NCBI GenBank assembly: GCA_004321915.1
Contig: SCQE01000062.1
Location: forward strand, 1-54,061
Length of the DNA: 54,061 bases
Reading direction: 5' to 3'
Source: Nitrospirota bacterium
GTDB taxonomy: Bacteria > Nitrospirota > Thermodesulfovibrionia > Thermodesulfovibrionales > Dissulfurispiraceae
Positions 1-8,549 of the stretch are shown here, in pieces. A model generated the notes under the pieces. It saw only the letters and a list, made by a program, of their open reading frames with translations. It was not told the DNA's origin and made no database searches. Positions within the stretch are counted from its first letter, which is position 1. Each line of letters starts with the position of its first letter. The position numbers were made by a program, and so were the translations under genes.

Positions 1-119
1 GTTTCTTATTTTCAAAATGCCTTTGAAGGAGATAGTATAATCTGATTTGCCGCTTCTTTGGGTCAGCCTATTGTGATTAATTCTATGCTTTTCGGGGTAC
101 TATAATTCGGAAGTTAACA

Positions 120-144
120 GCTGGTTATGGTTGCTATGTTGCCG
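120..144 (-). pseudogene. Remnant of an RHS/YD-repeat coding segment
   Basis: These 25 bases are identical to positions 2655-2679 inside the large RHS gene. On the minus strand they encode the same YD-repeat residues (GNIATITS), followed almost at once by a stop codon. The fragment lies directly downstream of the candidate immunity gene. Rhs loci are known to keep displaced core fragments and orphan C-terminal modules at this position after toxin-module exchange. The rest of 1-151 shows no other recognisable gene. Confidence 0.5.
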
Positions 145-151
145 CAGCGAC

Positions 152-709
152 TCATTTATTTATTCTTGAATGATTTTTTTTCGTGCATATCTCAATCAAA
201 TCGAATATGCTGTCACCATTAGAAAAATAAATATTTTCAATATACGGATCATCTTGTGAAAATTGGAAAATTAACTTTTTGCCGCCAACCATAACGTTGA
301 ATTCTTTAAAATCATCTAAAATCTTGGGGGAGCGGTCAATTTTTAACTTATTACTTTTAGAAGACAAATCTGGATGGGATAGTTTAATGCACCGAAGAAA
401 TCTTGATGGATAATTTTGCGGCTTACTATAAACATTCTTAACATAATCTGATGCTTTCTTATTGTGAAACCAATTTCCTTTCCAATCAAGAGATGGGTAT
501 CTCTGGCGTAGTATCAACTCTAATTCTGACTCATCTTGTTTACCAAAAAGCATAAAATAATCATAAACTGTTGGAGATGTTTTTTTGAGAGTATCGCAAA
601 ACACCACTATAGCTGATTCTTGCTGCAAATATTTTTCGGCAGTACATATGCCCGAAAATAATACTATAACTAAACTTACTGATAGCACGATCATTTTAAA
701 TTTTGTCAT
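152..709 (-). CDS. Small exported protein, candidate immunity protein of the RHS toxin
   Basis: This 185-residue protein matches no family I recognise. The N-terminus is a clear Sec signal peptide: positively charged residues, a hydrophobic stretch at about 6-20, and a likely cleavage site after CTA near residue 24. The predicted mature protein has about 161 residues and carries three cysteines. The ATG lies 4 bp after the RHS stop codon, with a GGGGAG ribosome-binding site inside the end of the RHS gene, so the two are almost certainly co-transcribed and translationally coupled. A small gene directly behind an Rhs C-terminal toxin is the classic place of the cognate immunity gene. A periplasmic location fits a toxin that acts on peptidoglycan. 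Export and position are seen in the sequence; the immunity role is inferred. Confidence 0.75.
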   Translation of the reverse strand: MTKFKMIVLSVSLVIVLFSGICTAEKYLQQESAIVVFCDTLKKTSPTVYDYFMLFGKQDESELELILRQRYPSLDWKGNWFHNKKASDYVKNVYSKPQNYPSRFLRCIKLSHPDLSSKSNKLKIDRSPKILDDFKEFNVMVGGKKLIFQFSQDDPYIENIYFSNGDSIFDLIEICTKKNHSRINK

Positions 710-713
710 TTTA

Positions 714-1098
714 TTACTCCCCAGTATTAACTCTTAGGTTGTAGTTAACTATAACCTGGATTGAGGAGTTATTCTTCAAATAGTCTTTGAGATCGGTATG
801 AAGCTGTCTTGCATTTGCGCAACTAACTCCAATACAGCCTTCTGTGCCGATGGGAGGTTCATCAGGATGAATCCGAAGGTCATCTCTATCGGTATTAAAA
901 TCAGGATCTAGGTCAAGGCTCCATCCGCTATTGGGGCATTTCATTCCCTTTTTAGTCCTCTTACGAAGATTTTTGCCAGTATAAGTTCCTTCTGGCAGCT
1001 TGCCCTTACCAAACGGTCCTGATATAGATGGGTATTCTTTTGTCGGAACCCCCTGATTATTGAGCCAGTAGAGGCCTTTGCCATTAAAAAGTAAACTG
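714..1098 (-). other. Toxin module of the RHS protein (DUF2778/Tlde1-like)
   Basis: This is the region encoding the 127 residues after the DPLGL boundary of the RHS core. Features shared with the DUF2778/Tlde1 group are an FNGKGLYW start, SGPFGKGKLPEGTY in the middle, and a histidine codon at 867-869 followed by the cysteine codon at 834-836 in TEGCIG. The family is known to exchange or cleave D-amino acids on peptidoglycan tetrapeptides in the periplasm. Assignment rests on motif order only; overall identity may be low. Confidence 0.6.
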
Positions 1099-4000
1099 TC
1101 CAACCCCAAAGGATCAATCAAGTTCACGGGATCCGCTTCCACGTAATTGAATAGATTTATTCCACCCGCAAAATCTATCGGATCCTTCGCTGTCCATCTG
1201 CCGATTGAGGGATCGTAATCTCTTGCGCCGAAGCGGACGAGGTTTGTGTCTCTGTCGTGCAGGCTGCCTGCAAAGCCAAGCGGGACGGCAAACGACGGGT
1301 TGCTGTCGCTGGTGATATTGCCAAATGAGTCATAGTCGATGCGCTTGACAACATTGCCAGTTGTATCCGTCACCACACGGAGAGACCCCACCTGATCATA
1401 GGCAAAGTAGTAAGTTTGTCCGTTATGTGTCATCGAAACAGGCATCCTGTCATCGGCGTAGTTGAATCTGGTTTTCAGGTTGTCGTTGGCATCGAATATT
1501 GCAAGTAACGTTATGGCGTCAGCCCATAGGTATTTCTCGGTGATTGCGCCGTTGACTCGTTTTGCGACTCTTCTGCCTGTTGCATCGTGGTCATAAGATA
1601 CAGTTGTTCCGCCCGGCAGCAATGCGTCGAGCAGTTCGCCGTGTGTTGAGTAGTTGAATGTAGTTGTTCCTGTTGATGTTGTCTTGCTCATCAGGTAGCC
1701 GTCTGCGTTGTACTGGTAGCTGTCAGTTCCGGCCGTTATCAGATGGTCTTCGGCTGAATAGACGTATGAGCGCCTGCCGTCGGTCATTCTGTTTCCATCG
1801 GCATCGTAAGTATAGCTTTCGGTCGTGAGTCCGTTGTTTTTGACTGATATAAGCCGTCCCATTTGATCGTAGGCATAATCCCATGTGATTGTCGCGCCGC
1901 CTACTGTCTCGGTCTTCTGCGTTATCCTCCCTCCGTTGTCCCTACTGCTTACTTGATAAGCGAAAGGGGTACTGCCGTTCACCATGTACGCACTGCCGTC
2001 CAGTTCTCCATATCCGCTGAATGCTCTGGTGTTGGTCATTGCTCCGTCTGTTATTGATTCCGGCAATCCGTTCTGCTGATTCCTGTTGATTGTGAAGGTT
2101 CCGGCTGTTGTGAGAAGGCCATCATTGTCGTAGCTCAGTGTCTGTGTTATTCCGGCATAGCTCATCGTTGTAAGCCTGAAGTCATTGTTGTAAGCGTAGC
2201 TGATGGTCTGGTTTATGGTTCCTGTTCTTGAGTCTGTTTTTAAGAGTGTGCCGTCGTAGGTGAAGGTGTTCTTTTCCGTTCCTCTGGTTATTGCGGCTAT
2301 GTTGTCCCCGCAGTCGTAGGTGTAGGTTGTTGTTCCTTCAGGCGTTGTTGTGTTTGTCAGCAGGCCGTTGGTGTATGTGTTTGTGATTAGTCTGCCTGTT
2401 GGGAGTGTTACTGTTTTGAGTTTCCTTTCTTTGTCGTAGGTGTACTGATAGCTGCCGGATATCGGCGCTGTGTAAGCCTTTCTCTGGTCGTTGGCTGTGT
2501 ATCCGAAGGTGTGGTTTGTGTTCTGCGGGTTGGTCAGTATGGTCATGTTGCCGTTGGGGTCGTATGTGTAGGCTATGGCTGTACCGTCGGGTCTGATGGT
2601 TTGCCTTATTCTGCCCATGAGGTCGTAGCTGTAGGTTGTTGTCTTTCCGTCAGGGCTGGTTATGGTTGCTATGTTGCCGTTCTGGTCGTAAGCTATTGCG
2701 GTTGTCCTGCTGCCTGTTGTTACGGCTGTCAGTCTGCCCCTCAGGTCATGGGTGTAGGTTGTGGGGTTGAGGTTCGGGATGGTCTTTGTCTGGGTGAGCA
2801 GGGTCATGGGGTCGTATGTTTGTGTGGTTGTCCTGCCCAATGGGCTGGTGGTTGTGACCGTTCCTGTTATGGTGTCGTTGGTGTTGATCCAGTTTCTGTT
2901 GTTTATGGTTATTGTGTCTGTGATAATATCCGCTACTTTGTCGCTGTTGATGTCCTGATAGGTCTTTGCCGTCAGGCCTGTCTGTATAAGTCCCTGCGGG
3001 GTTACGGCTGTTGTCTGTTTGAGGTATCTCTGTTTGTACTGTGTGTCAAGGTCGTATTGCTTTGTCTGTTTGGTGCCGCAGGAGGGTTCTACTGTTTCCT
3101 GCATGTTGTCTGTTGAGCGTCTGATGAGTGTTATTCTGCCTGTGGGGTCTGTCTGTATGGATGCGTACCCGGTGCTTGTGTTGTTGTCTGTGTAGGCTGT
3201 GATATTGCCTTCGGCTGTGGTCTCGGTTGTGTGGATTGTTCCTGTGTTGTCCACTGTTCTGGCATAGCTCCAGCTTCCGCCTTCCGGGTCATAGACGTTG
3301 GTGATCCTTCCGCTGGCATCGTATGTGTGTCTGTATCTGTCGCCCCTTGGTTTGGTTTCGTCTGTCATCAGGCCGTCTGCTGTGTAGCTGAAGGCGTAGT
3401 TTGTTCCGTCCGGGTTGGTTACTTTGGTCAATTGGCCGTTTGTGTTGATGGTCAGTCCTGTTGTTATGCCGTCGGGTGATGTGATGTATGTCGGATTGCC
3501 GCTGCCGTCTCTTTGTATGGTTGTTGTGTTGCCGAACCGGTCGGTGACGGAGCTTAGCTTTCTGTTTGTGTCGTAGCCGAAGGTAAGTAGTGTCTTTCCG
3601 GTTGCAAGGTCAATCGTAGATTTGTGCAAGCCGACGCTGTCCATAATATATCCGAGACCATTTTCGTCGGAGAATGTAGTGTCTCCCGCTGATGTTAAAC
3701 CCTTAATAGCAGAAGGGTAAGAGACCTTTCTTATGCGCTTATTCCAGTAATCAACAATATAAATATTCCCTGCGCTGTCAACCACCACGCTCCTTGGAAA
3801 ATTAAGACTTGCCTGAGCAGCAGGTCCTCCATCGCCGCTAAAGCCCCATTGTCCATTGCCTGCTGCTGTTGTAATAATGCCGTTTGCATCTACCTTTCTT
3901 ATTCGTCCGCTTCCAGAATCTGCTATGTAAAGATTCCCTACACTGTCAACTGCCACGCTCCTTGGAGAACCAAGACTTGCCTGAGCAGCAGGTCCCCCAT

Positions 4001-7000
4001 CTCCGCTAAAGTCCCATTGTCCATTGCCTGCTGCTGTTGTAATAATGCCGTTTGCATCCACTTTTCTTATTCGGTGATTCCCGTAATCAGCAATATAGAT
4101 ATTCCCTGCGTTGTCCACTTCTAGTCCAATTGGATAATTAAGACTTGCCTGAGCAGCAGATCCTCCATCGCCGCTAAAGCCCGCTTGTCCATTGCCTGCT
4201 GCTGTTGTAATAATGCCGTTTGCATTTACCTTTCTTATGCGATTATTAGATGAATCAGCAATATAGATATTCCCTGCATTGTCCACTTCTAGTCCAACTG
4301 GATAATTAAGACTTGCCTGAGCAGCAGGTCCTCCATCGCCGCTAAAGCCCCATTGTCCATTGCCTGCTGCTGTTGTAATAATGCCGCTTGTATCCACCTT
4401 TCTTATGCGATTATTCCCGTAATCAGCAATATAAATATTCCCTGCGCTGTCTACCGCCACGCTCCTTGGAGAATCAAGACTTGCCTGAGCAGCAGGTCCT
4501 CCATCGCCGCTAAAATCTTCTTGTCCATTGCCTGCTACTGTGGTAATAATGCCGCTTGTATCCACCTTTCTTATGCGATTATTCCCGTAATCAGCAATAT
4601 AAATATTCCCTGCGCTGTCTGCTGCCACTCCATATGGACGACGAAGACTCGCCTGAGCAGCAGGTCCTCCATCGCCGCTAAAGCCCCATTGTCCATTGCC
4701 TGCTGCTGTTGTAATAACTAAGGCATTATTTTTGCTCTTAGCGCCATCTCCTTTATAGAGGGTGTTAGGATATGAAGGATTCAGGTAATGATGATTAGAG
4801 ATTGTCCAGCCATTGCCAAAGGCAGCAGCAATACCTTCCCCTCTCTCAACAATCAAGACGCTTCTTTTCCATGAGATCGCTTCCTGTCTTGCCTGAATTC
4901 TTGTAACGTCCGAGCCTGCCTGAGCAAAGGCCTGAGCAAAATTCCCTGCCGAATAATAAACTGCCTGATACACAAACCCTATGCTTATATTTGCATTCCT
5001 CGAACCGGAAACCAGATTTCCGAGATAATCGAGGCCATCCCATACAAATTCACCCTTTTGATTCGGCAAGGGATTCAGCGTTGTCTCAAATGTCCTGCCT
5101 GCAAGCTCCATTTTAACGATAATGCTCTTAAGGCTTGGGGGAACAGCTGCTCCGCTTGCTGGAATGGTTATGACTGTTTTATAGCCTTTAACTCTGTTAC
5201 TTGTATAATGAAGGGTCAAGTCCGTGCCCGTAATTGGAATGTCTTCATGAAATATTCTGCTTCTGTGTTCGACAAATGAATTGGTTTGTGTGCATTTGTC
5301 GCAGTCAGGCGGTAGCTGGCTGTCGCCGATCGGCTCGCTTGTAGGATTCGGCATTGTGGAATCGGGCGGCGGACCAAACGGCCAGTTAAAGTCCCAAGGT
5401 GTGAAATGGCTTATCTTTACGCGCATGTATGTTGCGCCGGGTATGTATTTGGTCGGGTCGTTCAGTCCGCTTGCTTCGTCGTTGTAAAGGCCGTTAGCGT
5501 TTAAGTCGTCGGGCAGTCCGTCTCCGTTTGAGTCGACGGCGTCTACTATGCCGTCTCCATTGGTATCCAGAAGCTTAACGATTACGCCGTCTTCTTCAGC
5601 CACCCATACCGCCCTCTCACGGTCGTAATAGCCTACAGGCACTTTCGTTCCGACGTTAAAGCCCAAGAAGTTGTCCACATAGGTTACTACGGGTTTGTCG
5701 AATCTTACGCTCTGTGTATTGTCGGCAGCAAACTCAGCGCAGTAGGTGTATGCAGATGTCGGAGGCAGTTTTGCGGGCATGGATTGCAGGGTGTCGAATT
5801 CGGTGACTCTGGTAGTGATAGTCGTTGCTAATGTCTCGTTGCCGTTTGCGTCTTTGATGTATGCCTTGTTGTCGCCGGTAAAGACCATCGTGGCAGAGCG
5901 GCTGCCGTATTGGTCAGAAGTTACCGAGCTTTTATGGGTGATTACTGTGGATGGGTTGCCGTCAAAGGTCACTGTGGTTGCAATCGGGTCTTCGGTCAGC
6001 ATTGTTACAGGTTCGGCTATGTCTATATTGTTCCATGAGGAGTTGACCTGTCTGTGGCTGGTGATGTATCCAACCTTCTTGTAAACGAATGTAAGCGCTC
6101 CGCCGCCTTCAACCGGTATCGAGAATCTGCCGTTGCCGTCTGTTGAGGCTGTTCCGTATTCGGGATGGCTGTGGACAGATACTGCTACGCCTGATAATGG
6201 GTTGTTGGTCCTGTCTGTAACCGTGCCGGTTACGATCGTAAATCTCTTCGGGTCGTAGGCTTTGATGGTTGCGTCTGCGGGTATGAGGTCTTCGTATTGT
6301 TTTCCAAAAGCGCCTTCGGGCAATGGTTCTACATTGCTCTTTTTGGTTACTGTGAAGCTTATTGGCGTCGATACGCCTCCGCCGGGCGCGGGGTTGGTTA
6401 TGCTTATCTGATAACTGCCTGCGGTTGTCATCATTGCAGCGGGGATTAAGGCTTCGAGTGTGCTGCTGTTGATATATCTTGCAGTGATTTGTTGGTTATT
6501 GGAGCTTATGGTCGAGGTTTTTACGAAATTACTACCTGTCAGTGTTACCGTTATATCAGCGCCTCCGGCTTTTACGGATGCCGGACTTATGGATGACAGT
6601 ATCGGTGCAGGATTGAAAACTGTGAGCGTTATGGGATTAGATGTTCCTCCGCCGGGCGCGGGGTTTGCCGCTGTTATCTGAAGGTAGCCGCCTGTTTCAA
6701 GATCGGTTGCCGTAAGTTCTATTTGAAGTTTGGTTGAATTGATGAGGGTGAAGGGTTTCTGTATTCCGTTTATATAAACCGTGGTGTCTTCAAAGAATCC
6801 GCTGCCGGTTGCCGTAAGTATAAGACCTGATCCGCCTGCTGTTGTTTCTGCAGGGTCTATGGATGTGATTTGAGGTACAGGGTTGACGACACTTAGTTCG
6901 ACGATGTTGGATGCGCCTCCTTCGGGTGAAGGGTTGATGACGGTTATTCTATAGATTCCTGTTTGTTTGAGGAGCGAGGCAGGAATGTCTGTTTCGAGTA

Positions 7001-8258
7001 TATGGTTGCTGAAAAAGGTTGTTGGGAGCGTGTACGATGCGCCTGATGTGGTTTGGAGTATGACGGTCGATGTCTTTATGAATTTCGAGCCGGTTATCCT
7101 TACTTTGGCTGTTTCGCTTCCTCTCGATAGGATTGCGGGGCTGACAGAACCTATGATAGGCGCGGGGTTGGGTAACTGGATGAGTTTGAGGCTTCTGGTT
7201 TGTTCGTCGGCTATTGCAGCGATATTGGTGTATGGGTTGATCGCTAAGGCTTCGGGTTCTTTGGTTAGGTCATAGGTTTGTACGATTGCGTTAGTGTCCA
7301 AGTCTACGAGCATGAGGCTTCTGTCTTCTTCGCATATGACTACGGCCCGGTTGTCGAGCGGGTTGATGGCTACCGCTTTAGGGTGTTTGCCGATTTGGAT
7401 GGTTTGAGTCTGTAAGGTGTTGAGGTTTATGACCGTGAGAGTTTTGTCTTCTTTGTTGGCGACTGCGGCTGTGTGCGTATCTGGGTTGATTGAGATAGAT
7501 TGAGCGCCCCTGCCGACAGGGATTGTTCCTGTGATCCTGTTTGTGTTTAGGTCGAGGACAAGGACAAAGCCTCCTTTGTCGTCTTTGTTTGTGTCTTTTG
7601 TGTTCTTGATGTCTTTATCCGAATGTCTCCGGTATTTAGTTCGGTCTTTATTCCTATCGTCGTCATCTTCTTTTTGTGCGGTCAGGAGCAAAGCTATGTT
7701 AAGCTGCGAATCTACGGCCATGCCTTTGATGCCTCTGCCTGTTGCAGCGGTACCGATAAGTTTGTAATTCGCAAGGTCTATTATCGATATTGTTCCATCT
7801 TTGCCGCTGCCGGCTATCAAGGCCGTGTGGTTGGTTTCGTTGATCGCTATGCTTTCGGGTTTCTTTCCGACCGGGATTGTTGCGGATACGGTGTTTGCGT
7901 TCAGGTCTACGAGCGAGACCGAACCCTTATGCTTATTTACGACCGCCGCTATGTTGAGGCCGCTGTCTATCGCAACGGCAACAGGCTCTTTGCCTGCCGC
8001 TATTGTCGCGATTACCGTCTGCGTGTTCAGGTTGATTATGGAGGCTGTGCCGCGCCCGTCTTCTTCTTCTTTGCCGCCTACGATTACCGCAACATTGGTT
8101 TCGGGGTTGAGCGCTACTGCTTCCGGCTCGAAGCTGAGGGGGATGCCGGTGTATAACCCGCTGACCTGAGAATGTCCCAAGCCCTGAAAGACTGCCGCGA
8201 TCAGACAAACTGCAAAAAAAGAAAATACTACGCCTTTGAATAATCTATTGCTCCTCAC
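714..8258 (-). CDS. Giant secreted RHS-repeat protein with C-terminal L,D-transpeptidase-like toxin domain
   Basis: About 2514 residues. I start it at the GTG at 8258, which has an AGGGGAGG ribosome-binding site and runs straight into a signal peptide (residues about 5-30); an upstream in-frame TTG has no such site. Domains in order, approximate residues: YVTN-type beta-propeller 41-354; three IPT/TIG domains 370-640; carboxypeptidase-regulatory-like domain 675-733; calcium-binding DxNGDG repeats 893-927; six 56-residue NHL repeats 1182-1515; YD/RHS repeats 1553-2303; RHS core with the ARDYDPSIGRW and DPLGL motifs 2340-2387; variable C-terminus 2388-2514. The C-terminus resembles DUF2778/Tlde1 L,D-transpeptidase effectors, with an RIHP histidine (residue 2464) followed by TEGCIGV (Cys 2475). 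RHS shells normally encapsulate a toxin and cleave it off after DPLGL. A Sec signal peptide and no T6SS signature suggest surface display or secretion. Confidence 0.9.
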   Translation of the reverse strand: MRSNRLFKGVVFSFFAVCLIAAVFQGLGHSQVSGLYTGIPLSFEPEAVALNPETNVAVIVGGKEEEDGRGTASIINLNTQTVIATIAAGKEPVAVAIDSGLNIAAVVNKHKGSVSLVDLNANTVSATIPVGKKPESIAINETNHTALIAGSGKDGTISIIDLANYKLIGTAATGRGIKGMAVDSQLNIALLLTAQKEDDDDRNKDRTKYRRHSDKDIKNTKDTNKDDKGGFVLVLDLNTNRITGTIPVGRGAQSISINPDTHTAAVANKEDKTLTVINLNTLQTQTIQIGKHPKAVAINPLDNRAVVICEEDRSLMLVDLDTNAIVQTYDLTKEPEALAINPYTNIAAIADEQTRSLKLIQLPNPAPIIGSVSPAILSRGSETAKVRITGSKFIKTSTVILQTTSGASYTLPTTFFSNHILETDIPASLLKQTGIYRITVINPSPEGGASNIVELSVVNPVPQITSIDPAETTAGGSGLILTATGSGFFEDTTVYINGIQKPFTLINSTKLQIELTATDLETGGYLQITAANPAPGGGTSNPITLTVFNPAPILSSISPASVKAGGADITVTLTGSNFVKTSTISSNNQQITARYINSSTLEALIPAAMMTTAGSYQISITNPAPGGGVSTPISFTVTKKSNVEPLPEGAFGKQYEDLIPADATIKAYDPKRFTIVTGTVTDRTNNPLSGVAVSVHSHPEYGTASTDGNGRFSIPVEGGGALTFVYKKVGYITSHRQVNSSWNNIDIAEPVTMLTEDPIATTVTFDGNPSTVITHKSSVTSDQYGSRSATMVFTGDNKAYIKDANGNETLATTITTRVTEFDTLQSMPAKLPPTSAYTYCAEFAADNTQSVRFDKPVVTYVDNFLGFNVGTKVPVGYYDRERAVWVAEEDGVIVKLLDTNGDGIVDAVDSNGDGLPDDLNANGLYNDEASGLNDPTKYIPGATYMRVKISHFTPWDFNWPFGPPPDSTMPNPTSEPIGDSQLPPDCDKCTQTNSFVEHRSRIFHEDIPITGTDLTLHYTSNRVKGYKTVITIPASGAAVPPSLKSIIVKMELAGRTFETTLNPLPNQKGEFVWDGLDYLGNLVSGSRNANISIGFVYQAVYYSAGNFAQAFAQAGSDVTRIQARQEAISWKRSVLIVERGEGIAAAFGNGWTISNHHYLNPSYPNTLYKGDGAKSKNNALVITTAAGNGQWGFSGDGGPAAQASLRRPYGVAADSAGNIYIADYGNNRIRKVDTSGIITTVAGNGQEDFSGDGGPAAQASLDSPRSVAVDSAGNIYIADYGNNRIRKVDTSGIITTAAGNGQWGFSGDGGPAAQASLNYPVGLEVDNAGNIYIADSSNNRIRKVNANGIITTAAGNGQAGFSGDGGSAAQASLNYPIGLEVDNAGNIYIADYGNHRIRKVDANGIITTAAGNGQWDFSGDGGPAAQASLGSPRSVAVDSVGNLYIADSGSGRIRKVDANGIITTAAGNGQWGFSGDGGPAAQASLNFPRSVVVDSAGNIYIVDYWNKRIRKVSYPSAIKGLTSAGDTTFSDENGLGYIMDSVGLHKSTIDLATGKTLLTFGYDTNRKLSSVTDRFGNTTTIQRDGSGNPTYITSPDGITTGLTINTNGQLTKVTNPDGTNYAFSYTADGLMTDETKPRGDRYRHTYDASGRITNVYDPEGGSWSYARTVDNTGTIHTTETTAEGNITAYTDNNTSTGYASIQTDPTGRITLIRRSTDNMQETVEPSCGTKQTKQYDLDTQYKQRYLKQTTAVTPQGLIQTGLTAKTYQDINSDKVADIITDTITINNRNWINTNDTITGTVTTTSPLGRTTTQTYDPMTLLTQTKTIPNLNPTTYTHDLRGRLTAVTTGSRTTAIAYDQNGNIATITSPDGKTTTYSYDLMGRIRQTIRPDGTAIAYTYDPNGNMTILTNPQNTNHTFGYTANDQRKAYTAPISGSYQYTYDKERKLKTVTLPTGRLITNTYTNGLLTNTTTPEGTTTYTYDCGDNIAAITRGTEKNTFTYDGTLLKTDSRTGTINQTISYAYNNDFRLTTMSYAGITQTLSYDNDGLLTTAGTFTINRNQQNGLPESITDGAMTNTRAFSGYGELDGSAYMVNGSTPFAYQVSSRDNGGRITQKTETVGGATITWDYAYDQMGRLISVKNNGLTTESYTYDADGNRMTDGRRSYVYSAEDHLITAGTDSYQYNADGYLMSKTTSTGTTTFNYSTHGELLDALLPGGTTVSYDHDATGRRVAKRVNGAITEKYLWADAITLLAIFDANDNLKTRFNYADDRMPVSMTHNGQTYYFAYDQVGSLRVVTDTTGNVVKRIDYDSFGNITSDSNPSFAVPLGFAGSLHDRDTNLVRFGARDYDPSIGRWTAKDPIDFAGGINLFNYVEADPVNLIDPLGLDSLLFNGKGLYWLNNQGVPTKEYPSISGPFGKGKLPEGTYTGKNLRKRTKKGMKCPNSGWSLDLDPDFNTDRDDLRIHPDEPPIGTEGCIGVSCANARQLHTDLKDYLKNNSSIQVIVNYNLRVNTGE
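3715..4716 (-). repeat. Six tandem 168-bp repeats encoding NHL propeller blades
   Basis: A block inside the RHS gene is repeated with an exact period of 168 bp (56 codons). The shared string GTCCATTGCC occurs at 3851, 4019, 4187, 4355, 4523 and 4691. Each unit encodes the pattern GNGQ..FSGDGG..AQASL followed by NIYIAD..NNRIRKV, an NHL blade. Six blades make one closed propeller. High identity between units points to recent duplication or gene conversion. Confidence 0.92.
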
Positions 8259-8371
8259 TTTGCCTCCCCTAAAAGTGCAGATGTATAGACCAATGAGGTT
8301 GAGATTACCTAAAGCCGTCCGGAAAATCAACCCTCAGTCCGTTTCTGCGGATTTGCTGTTCGTTTTATATA

Positions 8372-8387
8372 TCAAGATTTGTGCCAA
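8372..8387 (-). promoter_or_regulatory. Candidate sigma-54 (-24/-12) promoter for the RHS gene
   Basis: On the minus strand the sequence reads TTGGCAC, four bases, then TTGAT, with the GG and the -12 G exactly 12 bp apart. The -24 element is perfect; the -12 element has A where C is expected. It lies about 115 bp upstream of the GTG start. A long palindrome sits about 110 bp further upstream, the usual distance of an activator site. It is pattern-based and moderate in strength. Confidence 0.33.
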
Positions 8388-8470
8388 TTAAAGCAAAAAA
8401 CACTTTAGGCTTATTTTTCAAAAGGTTTATGCAAATATCAAAAATATGCAGTATATTTTAAGGACTGATG

Positions 8471-8513
8471 AGTTTGCCACTTTGGCACACGGCATGTGAC
8501 AAAGTGGCAAACT
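8471..8513. promoter_or_regulatory. Long palindrome (14-bp arms), candidate operator or terminator
   Basis: AGTTTGCCACTTTG at 8471-8484 is matched perfectly by its reverse complement at 8500-8513. Four more base pairs form inside after one mismatch (8486-8489 with 8495-8498). The left arm contains its own small palindrome, TGCCACTTTGGCA. No T-run follows on either strand, so an intrinsic terminator for the flippase gene is less likely than a protein-binding site. It lies between the flippase stop and the RHS start, both on the minus strand. Confidence 0.5.
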
Positions 8514-8549
8514 ATAAGGTAACTGCATCGTGGATTTTTGTGCGTTAGC

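Noticed and set aside
2511-3116. Long plus-strand open frame within the RHS gene
   Set aside because: It is antisense to the YD-repeat region, is rich in Cys, Gly and Val as expected from the reverse of repeat codons, and has no ribosome-binding site.
3851-4700. Regularly spaced repeats that might suggest a CRISPR array
   Set aside because: The 168-bp period is in frame with the RHS protein, units are similar over their whole length and code for NHL blades; there are no short repeats with unique spacers.
7801-8169. Plus-strand frame opposite the RHS N-terminus
   Set aside because: Shadow frame opposite the YVTN propeller region; no start signal, composition reflects the opposite strand.
8483-8498. 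TGGCAC on the plus strand as a second sigma-54 promoter
   Set aside because: The expected -12 GC is missing and no plus-strand gene follows; the string belongs to the palindrome.
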